This document shows, piece by piece, positions 48,001 through 56,098 of a DNA stretch of 56,098 nucleotides. The stretch comes from Acanthaster planci (taxonomy: Eukaryota > Echinodermata > Asteroidea > Valvatida > Acanthasteridae), in the NCBI RefSeq assembly GCF_001949145.1, contig NW_019091369.1, forward strand, positions 4,349,293 through 4,405,390, written 5' to 3'. Each line of letters begins with the position of its first letter. Positions within the stretch are counted from its first letter, which is position 1. Both the position numbers and the translations under genes were made by a program. A model generated the notes under the pieces. The model was not told the origin of the DNA and did no database searches. It saw only the letters and a list, made by a program, of their open reading frames with translations.

Positions 48001-48878
48001 AAATATCCTTTTTATGTTATATGATCAGGTATCTGCATAAAGTCTTAAATACTTCATTGATGTCACCGTATGATGGGCAATACGTTATCTCAGCAGTTTC
48101 TGGTAACCCATTGGGAAGGACAATGGCATGGGAACTTGTTGCTGCAAAATGGGATTTCTTCAAGACTGTGTAAGTTGCCACCTACATGTAATAGTGCAGC
48201 CTTAAAAAAGTAAACATGCGGTTCTTTCGGCAGAAATAATGGCCTGAATATTTTTTTCTATTCAAAGTTATGGACTACAGGTGGTCCGGATGGTGACTTC
48301 AGACTTGAACACTCGGGCTGAACTTGAAAAGGTATGGACTTTAGGTTGCTTACTTATTCCTTCAGTATTCTTATCATGTTGTGATTTTACCTGGGTTCGT
48401 TAGCCATTCAGAAATTCAGTTGCTCTTTGTGTCAGATTTTGGTCTGATAGCATATGAATATTGTTCTTAATAGAAACATATTTTAAGAACATCTGTATGA
48501 GAGAAACCTTGTGGATAGGATGAAGAATAATATCCGTATTAAACTTACTGGAGAATGTACATGCAGGACAGAGGACAAAGAATCTGTGAAAGAACATTTC
48601 CTAACGTCTTGAAAAATGAAAATGAAATAGTTTGACAAGACAACATATGCAGTTGATCTTATCACATTAAACTTACCAGTACCCTGTCTCTCTAAGTTCT
48701 GATTTAGTGGTTTTTCTCGCAACAAAAGGTGAAGAAATTCCAGATGGAACATTATGCAGAAGGGAGGGATGTATTTGATGCCTTCAACAAGGCCATCTCT
48801 GTGATCAAGAACAACATCAGATGGATGGATCAAAACTATAATAAGGTAGCAAAATGGCTGGAAAAAACTTTGTATTAA
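30063..48878 (+). CDS. Tandem double-domain M1 aminopeptidase (units B and C in one frame), 37 coding exons
   Basis: Exons of B: 30063-30175, 31192-31605, 31826-32102, 32243-32369, 33650-33804, 34007-34120, 34374-34508, 34801-34866, 35091-35156, 35568-35770, 36080-36174, 36363-36496, 36927-37130, 37350-37423, 37542-37652, 37887-38057, 38185-38325, 38788-38869, 39179-39318; exons of C are listed in the next entry. Together 5523 nt, 1840 residues, no frame break. Short cytoplasmic tail (MADVSVKKQ), one membrane segment at about 10-33, then two full M1 ectodomains. B: SAMEN 321-325, HELAH 357-361, Glu380, Tyr443, Asp184 at the substrate-amine position. C: GAMEN 1220-1224, HEIAH 1256-1260, Glu1279, Tyr1342. 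Both zinc sites are intact. The join uses donor GTAAGT at 39319 and acceptor ATAG before 39664, both phase 2. A stop TAA at 39320-39322 overlaps the donor, so an unspliced form would end after 941 residues. Whether the double form is made needs transcript evidence. Confidence 0.8.
30499..30942. mobile_element. GAGTC-rich non-autonomous element with target-site-like flanks, intron 1 of unit B
   Basis: Between about 30508 and 30933 the sequence is dominated by GAGTCGAGTC and GACTCGAGTC words. The two ends are degenerate inverted copies (GAGTGTTGAAACGAGTCA against the reverse complement of the end, GAGAGTTGTAATGACTCGAG). TTATTTCCC flanks both sides (30499-30507 and 30934-30942), as expected for a 8-9 bp target-site duplication of hAT-like type. 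The middle carries no open frame. Class assignment is tentative. Confidence 0.6.
31206..31614 (+). repeat. Recently homogenised exon, B copy (partner 52568-52979)
   Basis: Exon 2 of B and exon 2 of D are nearly identical: by hand count four differences over about 384 bp from the CGCCTTCCAG word to the GTAAGAACC donor. A few more differences lie at the 5' edge. Similarity stops right after the donor and is much lower in exon 3. Confidence 0.85.
32481..32600 (+). repeat. Dispersed repeat, copy 2, intron of unit B
   Basis: Diverged partner of the copy at 29757-29890, same strand. It begins TTGCGGTTGCACCATG and contains GTGGTTCTGGGAAGAACC and CGAACAGTTTACTCTGT. Confidence 0.5.
32760..32822. repeat. 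TACATG-type simple repeat
   Basis: Alternating CATACATACAT and TACATGTACATG units, partly palindromic, in the intron of unit B before the SAMEN exon. Confidence 0.6.
33133..33211. repeat. Hairpin / small fold-back repeat in a unit B intron
   Basis: TAGCCCCAC plus AGTGTGGCACGGACCCTCA (33133-33161) is repeated inverted as TGAGGGTCCGTGCCACACT...GTGGGGCTA (33181-33211). The only interruption in the stem is a 3-nt bulge. The loop is about 20 bp. Possibly a miniature element. Confidence 0.65.
36492..36770. repeat. Tandem duplication (129-bp unit, about 2.2 copies) starting at an exon edge in unit B
   Basis: TGTTTTGTGATA occurs at 36514 and 36643. Each copy continues with GATTGTTAAGCCAGGGAGGGAC or its near variant, then GGTTGAA and TGAAGTCT. 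The first unit appears to start at the 3' end of exon 36363-36496, so CTTGGTAAAA at the true donor is echoed by ATTGGTAAAATAAG at about 36622. A third partial start is at about 36747. Confidence 0.7.
38587..38732. repeat. Two-copy tandem repeat, 73-bp unit, in a unit B intron
   Basis: TGACCCTGGG starts at 38587 and 38660. Both copies continue with CCAGTTCATCATGTGACCCTG, TTGTTTGACCTC and TGTTATTTGAC. Copies differ by small indels. Confidence 0.75.
39319..39663 (+). other. B-C junction intron with overlapping stop codon and internal poly(A) signal
   Basis: 345 bp between the last exon of B and first exon of C. Unspliced, the frame reads WLKEAV and then TAA, a natural-looking M1 C-terminus (unit A ends WLEEAVSGG). 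Spliced, GT joins C to make Val, then [16 protein letters not shown] at 39489-39494, 167 nt after the TAA, could end the short transcript. I see no promoter and no room for an anchor exon for C here. Confidence 0.7.
39664..48878 (+). CDS. M1 aminopeptidase unit C (second catalytic domain; alternatively a separate gene)
   Basis: Exons: 39664-40059, 40204-40486, 40837-40963, 41719-41873, 42484-42597, 43083-43217, 43601-43666, 44055-44120, 44313-44521, 44777-44871, 45759-45895, 46095-46298, 46597-46670, 46997-47110, 47509-47679, 48029-48169, 48268-48331, 48729-48878. A complete M1 domain of about 900 residues with GAMEN, HEIAHQW, Glu in LSEGFT and catalytic Tyr in IAYMKG. It has no anchor exon of its own: the first exon corresponds to exon 2 of units B and D, and an acceptor directly precedes its ATG at 39665. 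If that ATG were the start, the enzyme would be cytosolic, without signal or anchor, unlike its neighbours. Thr1083 occupies the substrate-amine position. The penultimate exon is 18 nt shorter than in A and B. Confidence 0.8.
41000..41345 (-). mobile_element. tRNA-derived SINE in a unit C intron
   Basis: On the minus strand there is an A-box-like TGGCAAGGTAG (41337-41327) and, 33 nt on, a B box GGTTCGATTCCC (41293-41282), the spacing of a tRNA-type RNA polymerase III promoter. Downstream, a unique body of about 250 bp runs to an AT-rich end near 41000 (TTATTCATTTATAAA on the plus strand). No intact tRNA fold is apparent. The intervening open frame on the minus strand is a by-product of this element. 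Confidence 0.65.
41986..42138. mobile_element. Fold-back MITE-like element in a unit C intron
   Basis: The left arm (about 41986-42040) and right arm (about 42082-42138) are imperfect inverted copies over some 50 bp. They share TGGATTTTTGCCCT and GTATTTTAACACTGA words around a 41-bp loop. No open frame, no clear target-site duplication. Confidence 0.65.
46492..46519. repeat. Perfect 12-bp hairpin in a unit C intron
   Basis: ACAGTACGAGGT and ACCTCGTACTGT are separated by four bases. No obvious function; it lies about 80 nt before an exon. Confidence 0.6.
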
Positions 48879-51800
48879 GGGTGCAGTGCTCAGTTAGCCT
48901 GTCAGTTTCTTTGACAAAACAAAGGCAAGAATAAGTTTTATAAAAGGAGGTAGCATATTCTTTTAAAATTAGGATATTCTGTAATTTAAATTTCAGGAAA
49001 ATGTAGTGAAATTTAATGGACTTCAAAGGTGCATTCGAAAATTGTCAACTTACAAAAAAATTGTATAAGATTTCAGATTTTAGATAAACCTTATAGAAGA
49101 AAAAATGCCAAGATTTGTTTCTCAAAAAGCCCCCTAGCCTCAGCAGAATTTCACCTTGAGTAAGGTTAGTGGTGTTGCAATCACTGCTCAAGCACACCTA
49201 AAGTATAAGAGTGTTAATGTTGATTACTTTTTAATTTCAATGAATGCTGTGTTATTGTCTTGGTTGGTTTTAGTTGTTTTATTTTGTTTCCGTCATTTAC
49301 ACAAACTTTTTCTCTAATGTAATTTAGTATTAGAAATGTGAGTTGAAGTCGATACGATGTTTTTATAATCTTTTTGGGGGTTTCAAGCCTTGAATCCAAA
49401 CTGCGTGTTTGACAGTACCCTCGAAATTCATCAATCTGTAAAATACAGAATCAAAGTTCTGTAAAATTCATCAAAATAGAAATTGAAAATACATGTATAG
49501 TCATAGAGGTTTGGGTTATTTCAAATGAAGTAAATCAGATTTCGATTTTAGTTCCCCCTTCTATAGACGGAAATAGTTTAATGACCAAGAGGCTCATCAT
49601 TGGAGCTGCCTTTCATTGAATATTTTATTTCCTTGCTATATATCAACTTATTACCTTTATCATGATTTGAGTTTATGTACGTTTTATTTTCAACTCGCTA
49701 ATATTTTTATTTTGTTGATCTTATGCCTATCTGTCGTTTATTATTTCATGTCAGTTTTACACACTGTTTATTCTACTTTATTCGTTTTCATGTTTTAAAT
49801 ATTTGTCTCTGGCATTTGTCTGCCCTTACACAAAACGGTTATTTTCCTTTTATGCTTACACCTTTAAATCCTTATGCTTTTCCACGTTTGTGTTTTTGCT
49901 TTTTGTATTACATTATTCTAACTGTTTGTATTTGTGTGCCTGGAAATAAATAATACATGATAAAGTTTACATGATGAAAATAACGTCCCTAACCAGGTAT
50001 ACGGTACTTAGGCTTAGGGAGTCTTACTGAGCGATTCCAGAAATCTCTGTAAACATTTATTTTATGCGGTAACATGAAATCCCACTGAAAAATTATATGC
50101 CACCCGACATAAATCTACTTTATCGTTATTTAACCTGGAAGTGACGTTTACCAAAGTGCTTAATACTGCTTATACACCTTTAATCATGGAGTTTGGGAAG
50201 TACTGATGTGTGCCATTAGCAAACAGGTTAGTTTCTCTGAGAAAATGAATGCGGTAGTTTCTTTGCCAAACACAAATACGAATTGCAAAGGCATAGCACA
50301 AGAGACCTCGGAATGAAACGCCAAGCCTTCAGTTCCGTATGCTAGGTGACATACGGGGGAAGTAAACGTAAATCCCGAATACATGCAGTGCCACAAAGCT
50401 ACGGGCAGAAGGCACTTGTGTGTGTTCAACCTATGAGCGATGCGTGTAAAGGAGCGCAACTATTATCCAAAATTTGTCGCAATTTTAAACTGGCAGTAGA
50501 GGCAAAGAAATCCCTTCCTGTTGGTTTCTGGGGTCCTGGAACCTCTTCCACACGGATCGAACGTCCTTTAATTTATTCAAGTGGCACCGTTTTCTTGTCA
50601 CTCTTAGAATGCCAGGTGCTTAATGCTGCTGCTTACTGTTTGACCGGCCGTCCATCTGAGAAAATTCCGACTGGAAAGATGGAAATGTTACAAATTAGGC
50701 TGAACTTTGTGTTTTTATAAATTCGAAACTGTATCACTCAAACGGTCACTCACGATTCGGAACCCGAGATCAAGACCGGTCTACGCGCCTTTGCGTCCCT
50801 CAAATTTAAACTGGCCCTGTGATATACATGTAGGCTATAGCATCTCTAATTTTTCAGGGGTCATACTCTTTACTGAGTAGCATACACACCGGTGCACTCG
50901 ATCGTTGGATGCCAGGTTGATGTTAACCACAAGGGGTTAAAGTTTGAAGCGGTACACTCGTACGACATTTCAAGTATTTACAACCAATAAAACACCACAT
51001 CTACGCGACGTCGTTCAGAGACCACCAGGTGTTCGTTGAGCGCAGCGTGGGTCTCCTCTACACCCCTTCTGAACCGACAAATGTACAGTACGTAAGTCTG
51101 ATTTTGTCGCCGTGAACGTCCGTGGGTATATTTCGGCTAAGTCACTTCTGTTTGGCAGTAATATTTCAATTTTGTTATAAGTTTGAGGAACAAATCAATA
51201 TATAGGAATACAAACATGTATATACATGTACCTGTAGATACACGAACAAGATTCTGTAAGTTTACATCTGCTCATGACGGTGCTGAGAAGCCGTTCAAAC
51301 ACTTTCGAGTTTTCGGGTTTAGCCTTGTAAGGTTCAATCACTAAAGTTTCGATCTCTTATGAAGAAGCTTGCGTTGCTATTGTCATTTTAGCTCGTACGG
51401 CTAAAGAGATCTGATTGTAAGATCCCTTGGTTTGAATTGAATTGTGGCGTATGCGGGGGGGGCACGATGCCTCCATGGAGAACCTGTCGGGATTTTCATG
51501 GTTTCAGGAAAGTAAAGCGCCAGCATTTTAGAAACGATACTACTACGATTCTGCCGCGGAAATGATTTTTTCTATATATAATTATAAAATGTGGCCAGAG
51601 ATTAGTTATAAATAACGAGTAACTTTTCTCAGGCTTATTTTAATTGTAGTCTTGTTTTTAACTGTGCGAATATATTGCGTGCAGCTCTGGCGACGCATGT
51701 CATTGCGGGCAGCAGCTGGCTGTAGGTCTTAGATGACCAGGGTTATTGTCCTTTAATATGCACCAACTGAATTTCTCAACCTGCCTGATTGGCATGCTTC

Positions 51801-52297
51801 CAAGCAGCTTCATTACCTGAACAAGAAACCATATGTCATCCAGTATGGCATCGAACTTATGACTGTCGAGCTAAAAAATAAAATAAAAACAACATTAACT
51901 GCTCCTTGAGACATGCATGCTGACATTTTCCATGGGCAGGGGAGTTGTCCCATCGTGTGTCTTGTTATCTTTTAAAATAACTCAGTGACAGTTTTGCGTC
52001 CGTGAATGGAATCTGACTAATTTTCAGTACCGAACTTTCCAACTGTGATCAAGAAAAACCACTTTGAGAAAATATTTGTCGCAAAGCGCAAATGGCTTTT
52101 ATATAGGTTTTAAAAAATCATGTCTGTGGCTTTGTTCAATAGTACTTACTCCATGAACGACGGCTTGACCATTTTCTGCATGAATAAAAGTAAGTAAATG
52201 ACAATAACGAGACTGCCCATGGATAATTGCTGTAAGTTGGCTTTATTTAATAATCATTGCACCTTCCTTGCAGGTGATGTAGTGCACACAAATCATC
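48879..52297. other. Intergenic region between units C and D
   Basis: 3.4 kb. It contains the 3' UTR of the double gene, with the first clear AATAAA at 49945-49950. A CAG acceptor-like site at 52271-52273, preceded by pyrimidines, lies 24 nt before the unit D ATG and suggests a separate 5' UTR exon somewhere upstream. No coding exon is recognised; open frames at 49616-50720 are short and family-less. Confidence 0.5.
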
Positions 52298-55200
52298 ATG
52301 GGGAAGTACTTGGTCACTAAACAAGCGGCAGTCTTTCTGCTCTTGGCGTTTTTGTTAACGGCAACGTTGGTTGGACTTATGTGTGGTTTGCTACCAAAAT
52401 GCGAAGACGTGTGAGTAATGGGCCAACGATCTTAAGGCCTATTTTCATCTTTTAAGTCACATCAAAATGTTCCCATGCTTGTTAAGCTTCAATAAGCCCA
52501 TTTAAAGAAAGTGTTGCTGTTATGTCTTCCGTCACTATACAGAACAGAATTTGTTCCTACTCCCAGTCCTGTCAAGAAGCAGTGGGAATTTACTCGCCTT
52601 CCAGAGACTATAAGACCCATCTCATACGATCTCATGGTCAGAACTGATCTCACTAACTCCCATTTCACCGGTTCTGTTGGTGTCTTGGTGGAATGCCTAG
52701 AAGCCACCGACCTCATACTGATTCACAGTAAGGACTTAGTCATCACAGAAGGGAAGACAACCTTAACGCGGCAGGGTAACGGGGCTGATGCCCCCAAATT
52801 GGCTAAAGATACCTGGCTGTATGCCATCAACCAGTTCGCTGTAATCGAGCTGAACGGCAAGCTGGAGAAAGGAGCACGATACAGGTTGTACCTGGAGTTT
52901 GAGGGACCGTTGAAGAATGATCTACTGGGTTATTACAAGATGTCGTACAAGACGGCCTCCGGAGAAGAAAAGTAAGAACCCATAATAATCTCTCACTGAA
53001 GCCCCGTGTGTCAACGTTCACAAGGGGTGCATTGTCTTAGTTGAGAAGAATGTTGAATAAGACCTATTCGCTTTTTAAAGTAACTTTCAGGGAATTTCAA
53101 GAAAAAGACACCGTTTTAGGCCATTTAACACACAAGGGTGTGGGACTCGTTCAGAGGTCTGCAGCACAGTGGAGTGATAGATTTCATTAAATAAAAGGCT
53201 GGGCTTTCTTGTCACCCTACCCTCCAACGAGAGGCCTTGGTCCCATATTGTCTGCATAAAATATGTCTCAAGTAAAGCACAATTAAAATCGATTTAAATG
53301 AAAAATGATTTAATGTCGCTGCCGATCTTTATAGTCATAATATCTCACGGCAGGACCACACCTATGATTAGAACGCGTACACAACGAAATTGCACTATCA
53401 TGGCGCATTATACCGGCCTGTTATCACACTTGCCTCATCAGACGAACTTTGACCACTGTCGTTAAATTTATCACTCTGGTTTGGTTACGTGTACATAACT
53501 CGACTTACTCATTTTTCATTTGTACAGCTTTCATGTGGAAAATCATTACCATTAGATTGAGTCTGTAGGCATATCTATGTCTTCTAAGATCTTGATAATT
53601 TGCAAACACTATTGAAGATTATGTTTATGTACGATGCTGTCCCTTTTCTTACCAAAAAAGAGGCAAATTTGATGATTACAGCTGTTACCAAACATTTGCG
53701 AGTCGAATGTAAAGCCTGGGATAACATTGGCATAATATTGAAACGGCCTGATCAACCTCAAAAGGCTTGGATGGATTTTGAGAAAGAAATAGTAGAATGC
53801 CCCATCGCTGAAGCACTGAATGATCCAAGAAATGGCTTTCAATGCACACGAGAGGTACGCAGTACGCACTGTTACCAATACTTAGCACAGTGTTAGTCTT
53901 GCCATTGTGCTTGGTACACGCTTTCCCGCGCAAACAAAATATGTACACTTCTAAACCTTGTTCTCTGTTCTATTATAGCCTACATTGAACTGTGACCTTA
54001 TTTTCTTAAAGGCTCATCCTAATTAGCCCCTTTATTTTCAATAAAGACTTTATGCTGCTTTAAAGTCCATATTTTTTCTATTCTTGTAAATCGGTTGTCA
54101 TGTTTGCACAAACCTGACTTTCGTACTGTTTGTTGACTTTTATCAAACATATCTCTGCGCAGGTGGTAAACTGACCTAATAAAAGTAATGAATGAAGTGC
54201 TATAGGTATCGATAATAAATTATGTCATACACTTCCCTCTTCATAAAGTGGCATTAATTCTGGTATTATTATAGAAGGGATCTGAATTCCTCAAATGCTG
54301 CGTACAGTGTTTGAATACGATAGCGTTATGCGCATTTTGGATTCCGTCCTGTGCAAGTATCATTCAAAACATCGAATTCACAAACTTGTCGCACTGACAG
54401 GCTTTACGGTCATTTATCACGAGGCGCCAGAGTGGTAATGCCACCAGTCATTTGCGACTCCGCTGAGATCGACTTGAGTCACAGCTTTAGTGACTCGGTT
54501 CAAGTTTTAGTCCCGACGGTGAAAAGACTCGACTCCAGTCACTGCGAGCAAATTTGCTATAACTCGACTCGAGTCATAAAATTAGTGACCTGTGATAAGT
54601 CCGCCAGGCGTTATAAACATTAGTTGTAGTTGGTAGCAGAGTTGCTGAATCAAGTCCTGTGACTTGGACTCGAATAGCTATTTTTGTGACTTGTGACTTG
54701 ACTTGGACTTGCAAAAAATGACTTGCTGCCACCTCTGGTTGGTAGCTGTTCCCACATCAGCTTGTCATCATTTTGACGCAAACAATTTTGTCCTGTTTTC
54801 AACATAGATATTTAGCGAGTACATTTTTCGATCCGGTTGACGCCCGTAAGGCCTTTCCATGTTTCGACGAGCCTGCCTTAAAGGCAACCTTCACAATAAC
54901 ACTGGAGCACGAGCCCCAGTACGAAGCCATAGCCAACATGCCCAAAACTGGTCCAGACACAACACTTGGGGATGGATGGATCAGAGCGACTTTTGATGAG
55001 AGTGTTGTCATGCCAACATACCTTGTATGCTACGTTGTCAGTGAGTTCGAGGCCAGGTTTAAAGACACAACCAATGGCGTGAAGGTACCACATAATACGA
55101 ATTACACTATTTTGATTGTAAACTATTGGGCATCCTTACCATTTTCTCAGTGATTGTTATTTTTTGATTGTTGAATCAATTGATCGTGATCCGTTTTCAT

Positions 55201-55447
55201 TTTTAATTTGTGAAACTTAATTTGGCATGCACAAAGTGAGACATCGGTTCAATGCGTAAAAACTCCACTTAATGATTAATGATTTCCCAAGTAAGTTTTA
55301 AATGTCCATTTCTTTTTGAGTTTGGAGTTTGGGCTCAAGAAGATTTCATCGATCAAGTTGACTATGCGCTGGAAAAGGGGGCGGCCATATTGGATTTTTT
55401 TGATGACTTGTACGGAGAGAAGAATAAATATCCACTGCCTAAAATGG
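52298..55447 (+). CDS. M1 aminopeptidase unit D, first four coding exons (continues past the window)
   Basis: Exons: 52298-52410, 52543-52971, 54808-55084, 55321-55447; 946 nt, 315 residues plus 1 nt, ending in phase 1 at a GTAAG donor. A short cytoplasmic tail (MGKYLVTKQ), a membrane segment at about 10-31 ([21 protein letters not shown]), then the N-terminal M1 domain with [11 protein letters not shown]. Asp189 occupies the substrate-amine position, as in unit B. Exon sizes 113, 277 and 127 equal those of B exactly. Exon 2 is nearly identical to that of B while exons 1, 3 and 4 are clearly diverged. The zinc-site exons would lie beyond 56098, so catalytic competence cannot be judged. Confidence 0.88.
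52568..52979 (+). repeat. Recently homogenised exon, D copy (partner 31206-31614)
   Basis: See the B copy. Identity extends through the donor as GTAAGAACC and then is lost at once. Confidence 0.85.
53612..53856 (+). other. Unassigned open segment inside intron 2 of unit D
   Basis: An open stretch of about 80 codons (including [17 protein letters not shown] and [16 protein letters not shown]) with amino-acid composition like real protein, ending at a donor-like GAGAG/GTACGC. It matches no family I recognise and does not belong to the M1 fold. It may be a captured or retroposed exon fragment, or chance. The acceptor side is not convincing. Confidence 0.25.
54470..54725. repeat. Degenerate GACTC/GAGTC-rich repeat in intron 2 of unit D
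   Basis: Clusters of GACTTGAGTCAC, AAGACTCGACTCCAGTCAC, TAACTCGACTCGAGTCAT and GACTTGTGACTTGACTTGG. Similar in word use to the element at 30508-30933 but more decayed; probably the same family. Confidence 0.5.
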
Positions 55448-56098
55448 GTAAGTCGAGGTGTTGTTGTCATTATAATAGTGCCGATATAACCTCCTCTGGA
55501 TTGTGTGTGTGTAAGGGTATTTTTTCTAGAACTGCAAGGTAAAAGTAACCCACTATAAATACATTGGGCAAAAGGGCTACATTGTGCTACAATACATACC
55601 GGTATTTTATGCCTCTTGTAGCGTAGCTGATATTGCTAATATTTACTGGATACTCACCCAGTCTTCGTTTATAATCTTGTTAGATGTTTATATTTACTGG
55701 GCCACTAGTTTCCCTCAACTTGCCGCCCCCACCGAACGACCAGGCGTGGTTTTACGGTGAGGGGGGGATTTAGCCCACAAACTTTTGTCTGGCCGCGCGG
55801 CACCGGCGTCCCTCTTAAAAGGAAAAAGGCTGGCAAATATTTGATTCGCAATTCTACATTTAATTTTTTTAATTAAATGAAAATTCCATGATCATTTGTG
55901 GGGTCATTGTGAGTAATGTCCATTTTTTGACTCCCAAAGTGAAAGAGCAGCAGCGAAAATTGAAAGGTGACGTCGCTTGCGAAGCTAGCCCCCCCCCCGA
56001 CTTGGCGCACCTATGAACGACAGTCGCATAATTTTGTCAGCCGGGCTAAGGGTGCAGTGTCCCAATTCAAGGAAAATTCTCCGCCAGGCGGAGGCGCA
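55448..56098 (+). other. Start of the next intron of unit D
   Basis: No exon is seen. The homologous exon in B and C (the MEN-motif exon, 155 nt) should follow outside the window. GC rises after about 55720, with C- and G-runs. Confidence 0.5.

Noticed and set aside
1-56098. CRISPR arrays, operons, phage or bacterial mobile genes
   Set aside because: The window is intron-rich animal DNA; no regularly spaced short repeats or prokaryotic gene arrangement are present.

Overview
This is a window from an invertebrate animal nuclear genome. Genes are split into many short exons with GT-AG introns. Intergenic DNA is AT-rich, and there are fold-back elements, a tRNA-derived SINE and GAGTC-rich repeats. 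Nothing in the sequence fixes the species; a marine invertebrate is a guess from style. Exons were joined by hand using splice sites, reading phase and protein-family similarity. Each complete model gives an open frame whose total length is divisible by three.

Layout, left to right. (1) 985-1998, + strand: last two coding exons of GET1/WRB, the ER receptor subunit for tail-anchored proteins. (2) 1999-7633: intergenic. (3) 7634-26179, +: an 18-exon, 1014-residue M1 zinc aminopeptidase (unit A) with a type II membrane anchor. (4) 22636-24470, -: a 3-exon gene nested antisense in intron 15 of unit A. It encodes a 434-residue coiled-coil protein with 14 consecutive 11-residue repeats and a C-terminal membrane anchor. 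(5) 26180-30062: intergenic. (6) 30063-48878, +: 37 exons that read in one phase-consistent frame of 1840 residues, containing two complete M1 catalytic units in tandem (B and C) behind one membrane anchor. (7) 48879-52297: intergenic. (8) 52298-55447 and beyond, +: the first four coding exons of another M1 aminopeptidase (unit D), cut by the window end.

The M1 units share an almost invariant exon-size template, so they come from local tandem duplication of one intron-rich gene. They keep the zinc site (HEXXH-x18-E) and the catalytic tyrosine wherever those exons are in the window. They differ at the exopeptidase motif (GGMEN, SAMEN, GAMEN) and at the residue that aligns with the substrate amine-binding Gln of aminopeptidase N (Ser, Asp, Thr, Asp). 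The cluster therefore looks like a set of membrane ectopeptidases with diversified specificity.

The most notable points are the B-C double aminopeptidase, with a possible single/double switch at its junction (stop codon inside the splice donor plus a poly(A) signal in the intron); the 11-mer repeat protein nested in unit A; and a tract of about 400 bp, roughly 99% identical between one exon of B and the same exon of D, inside otherwise diverged genes.
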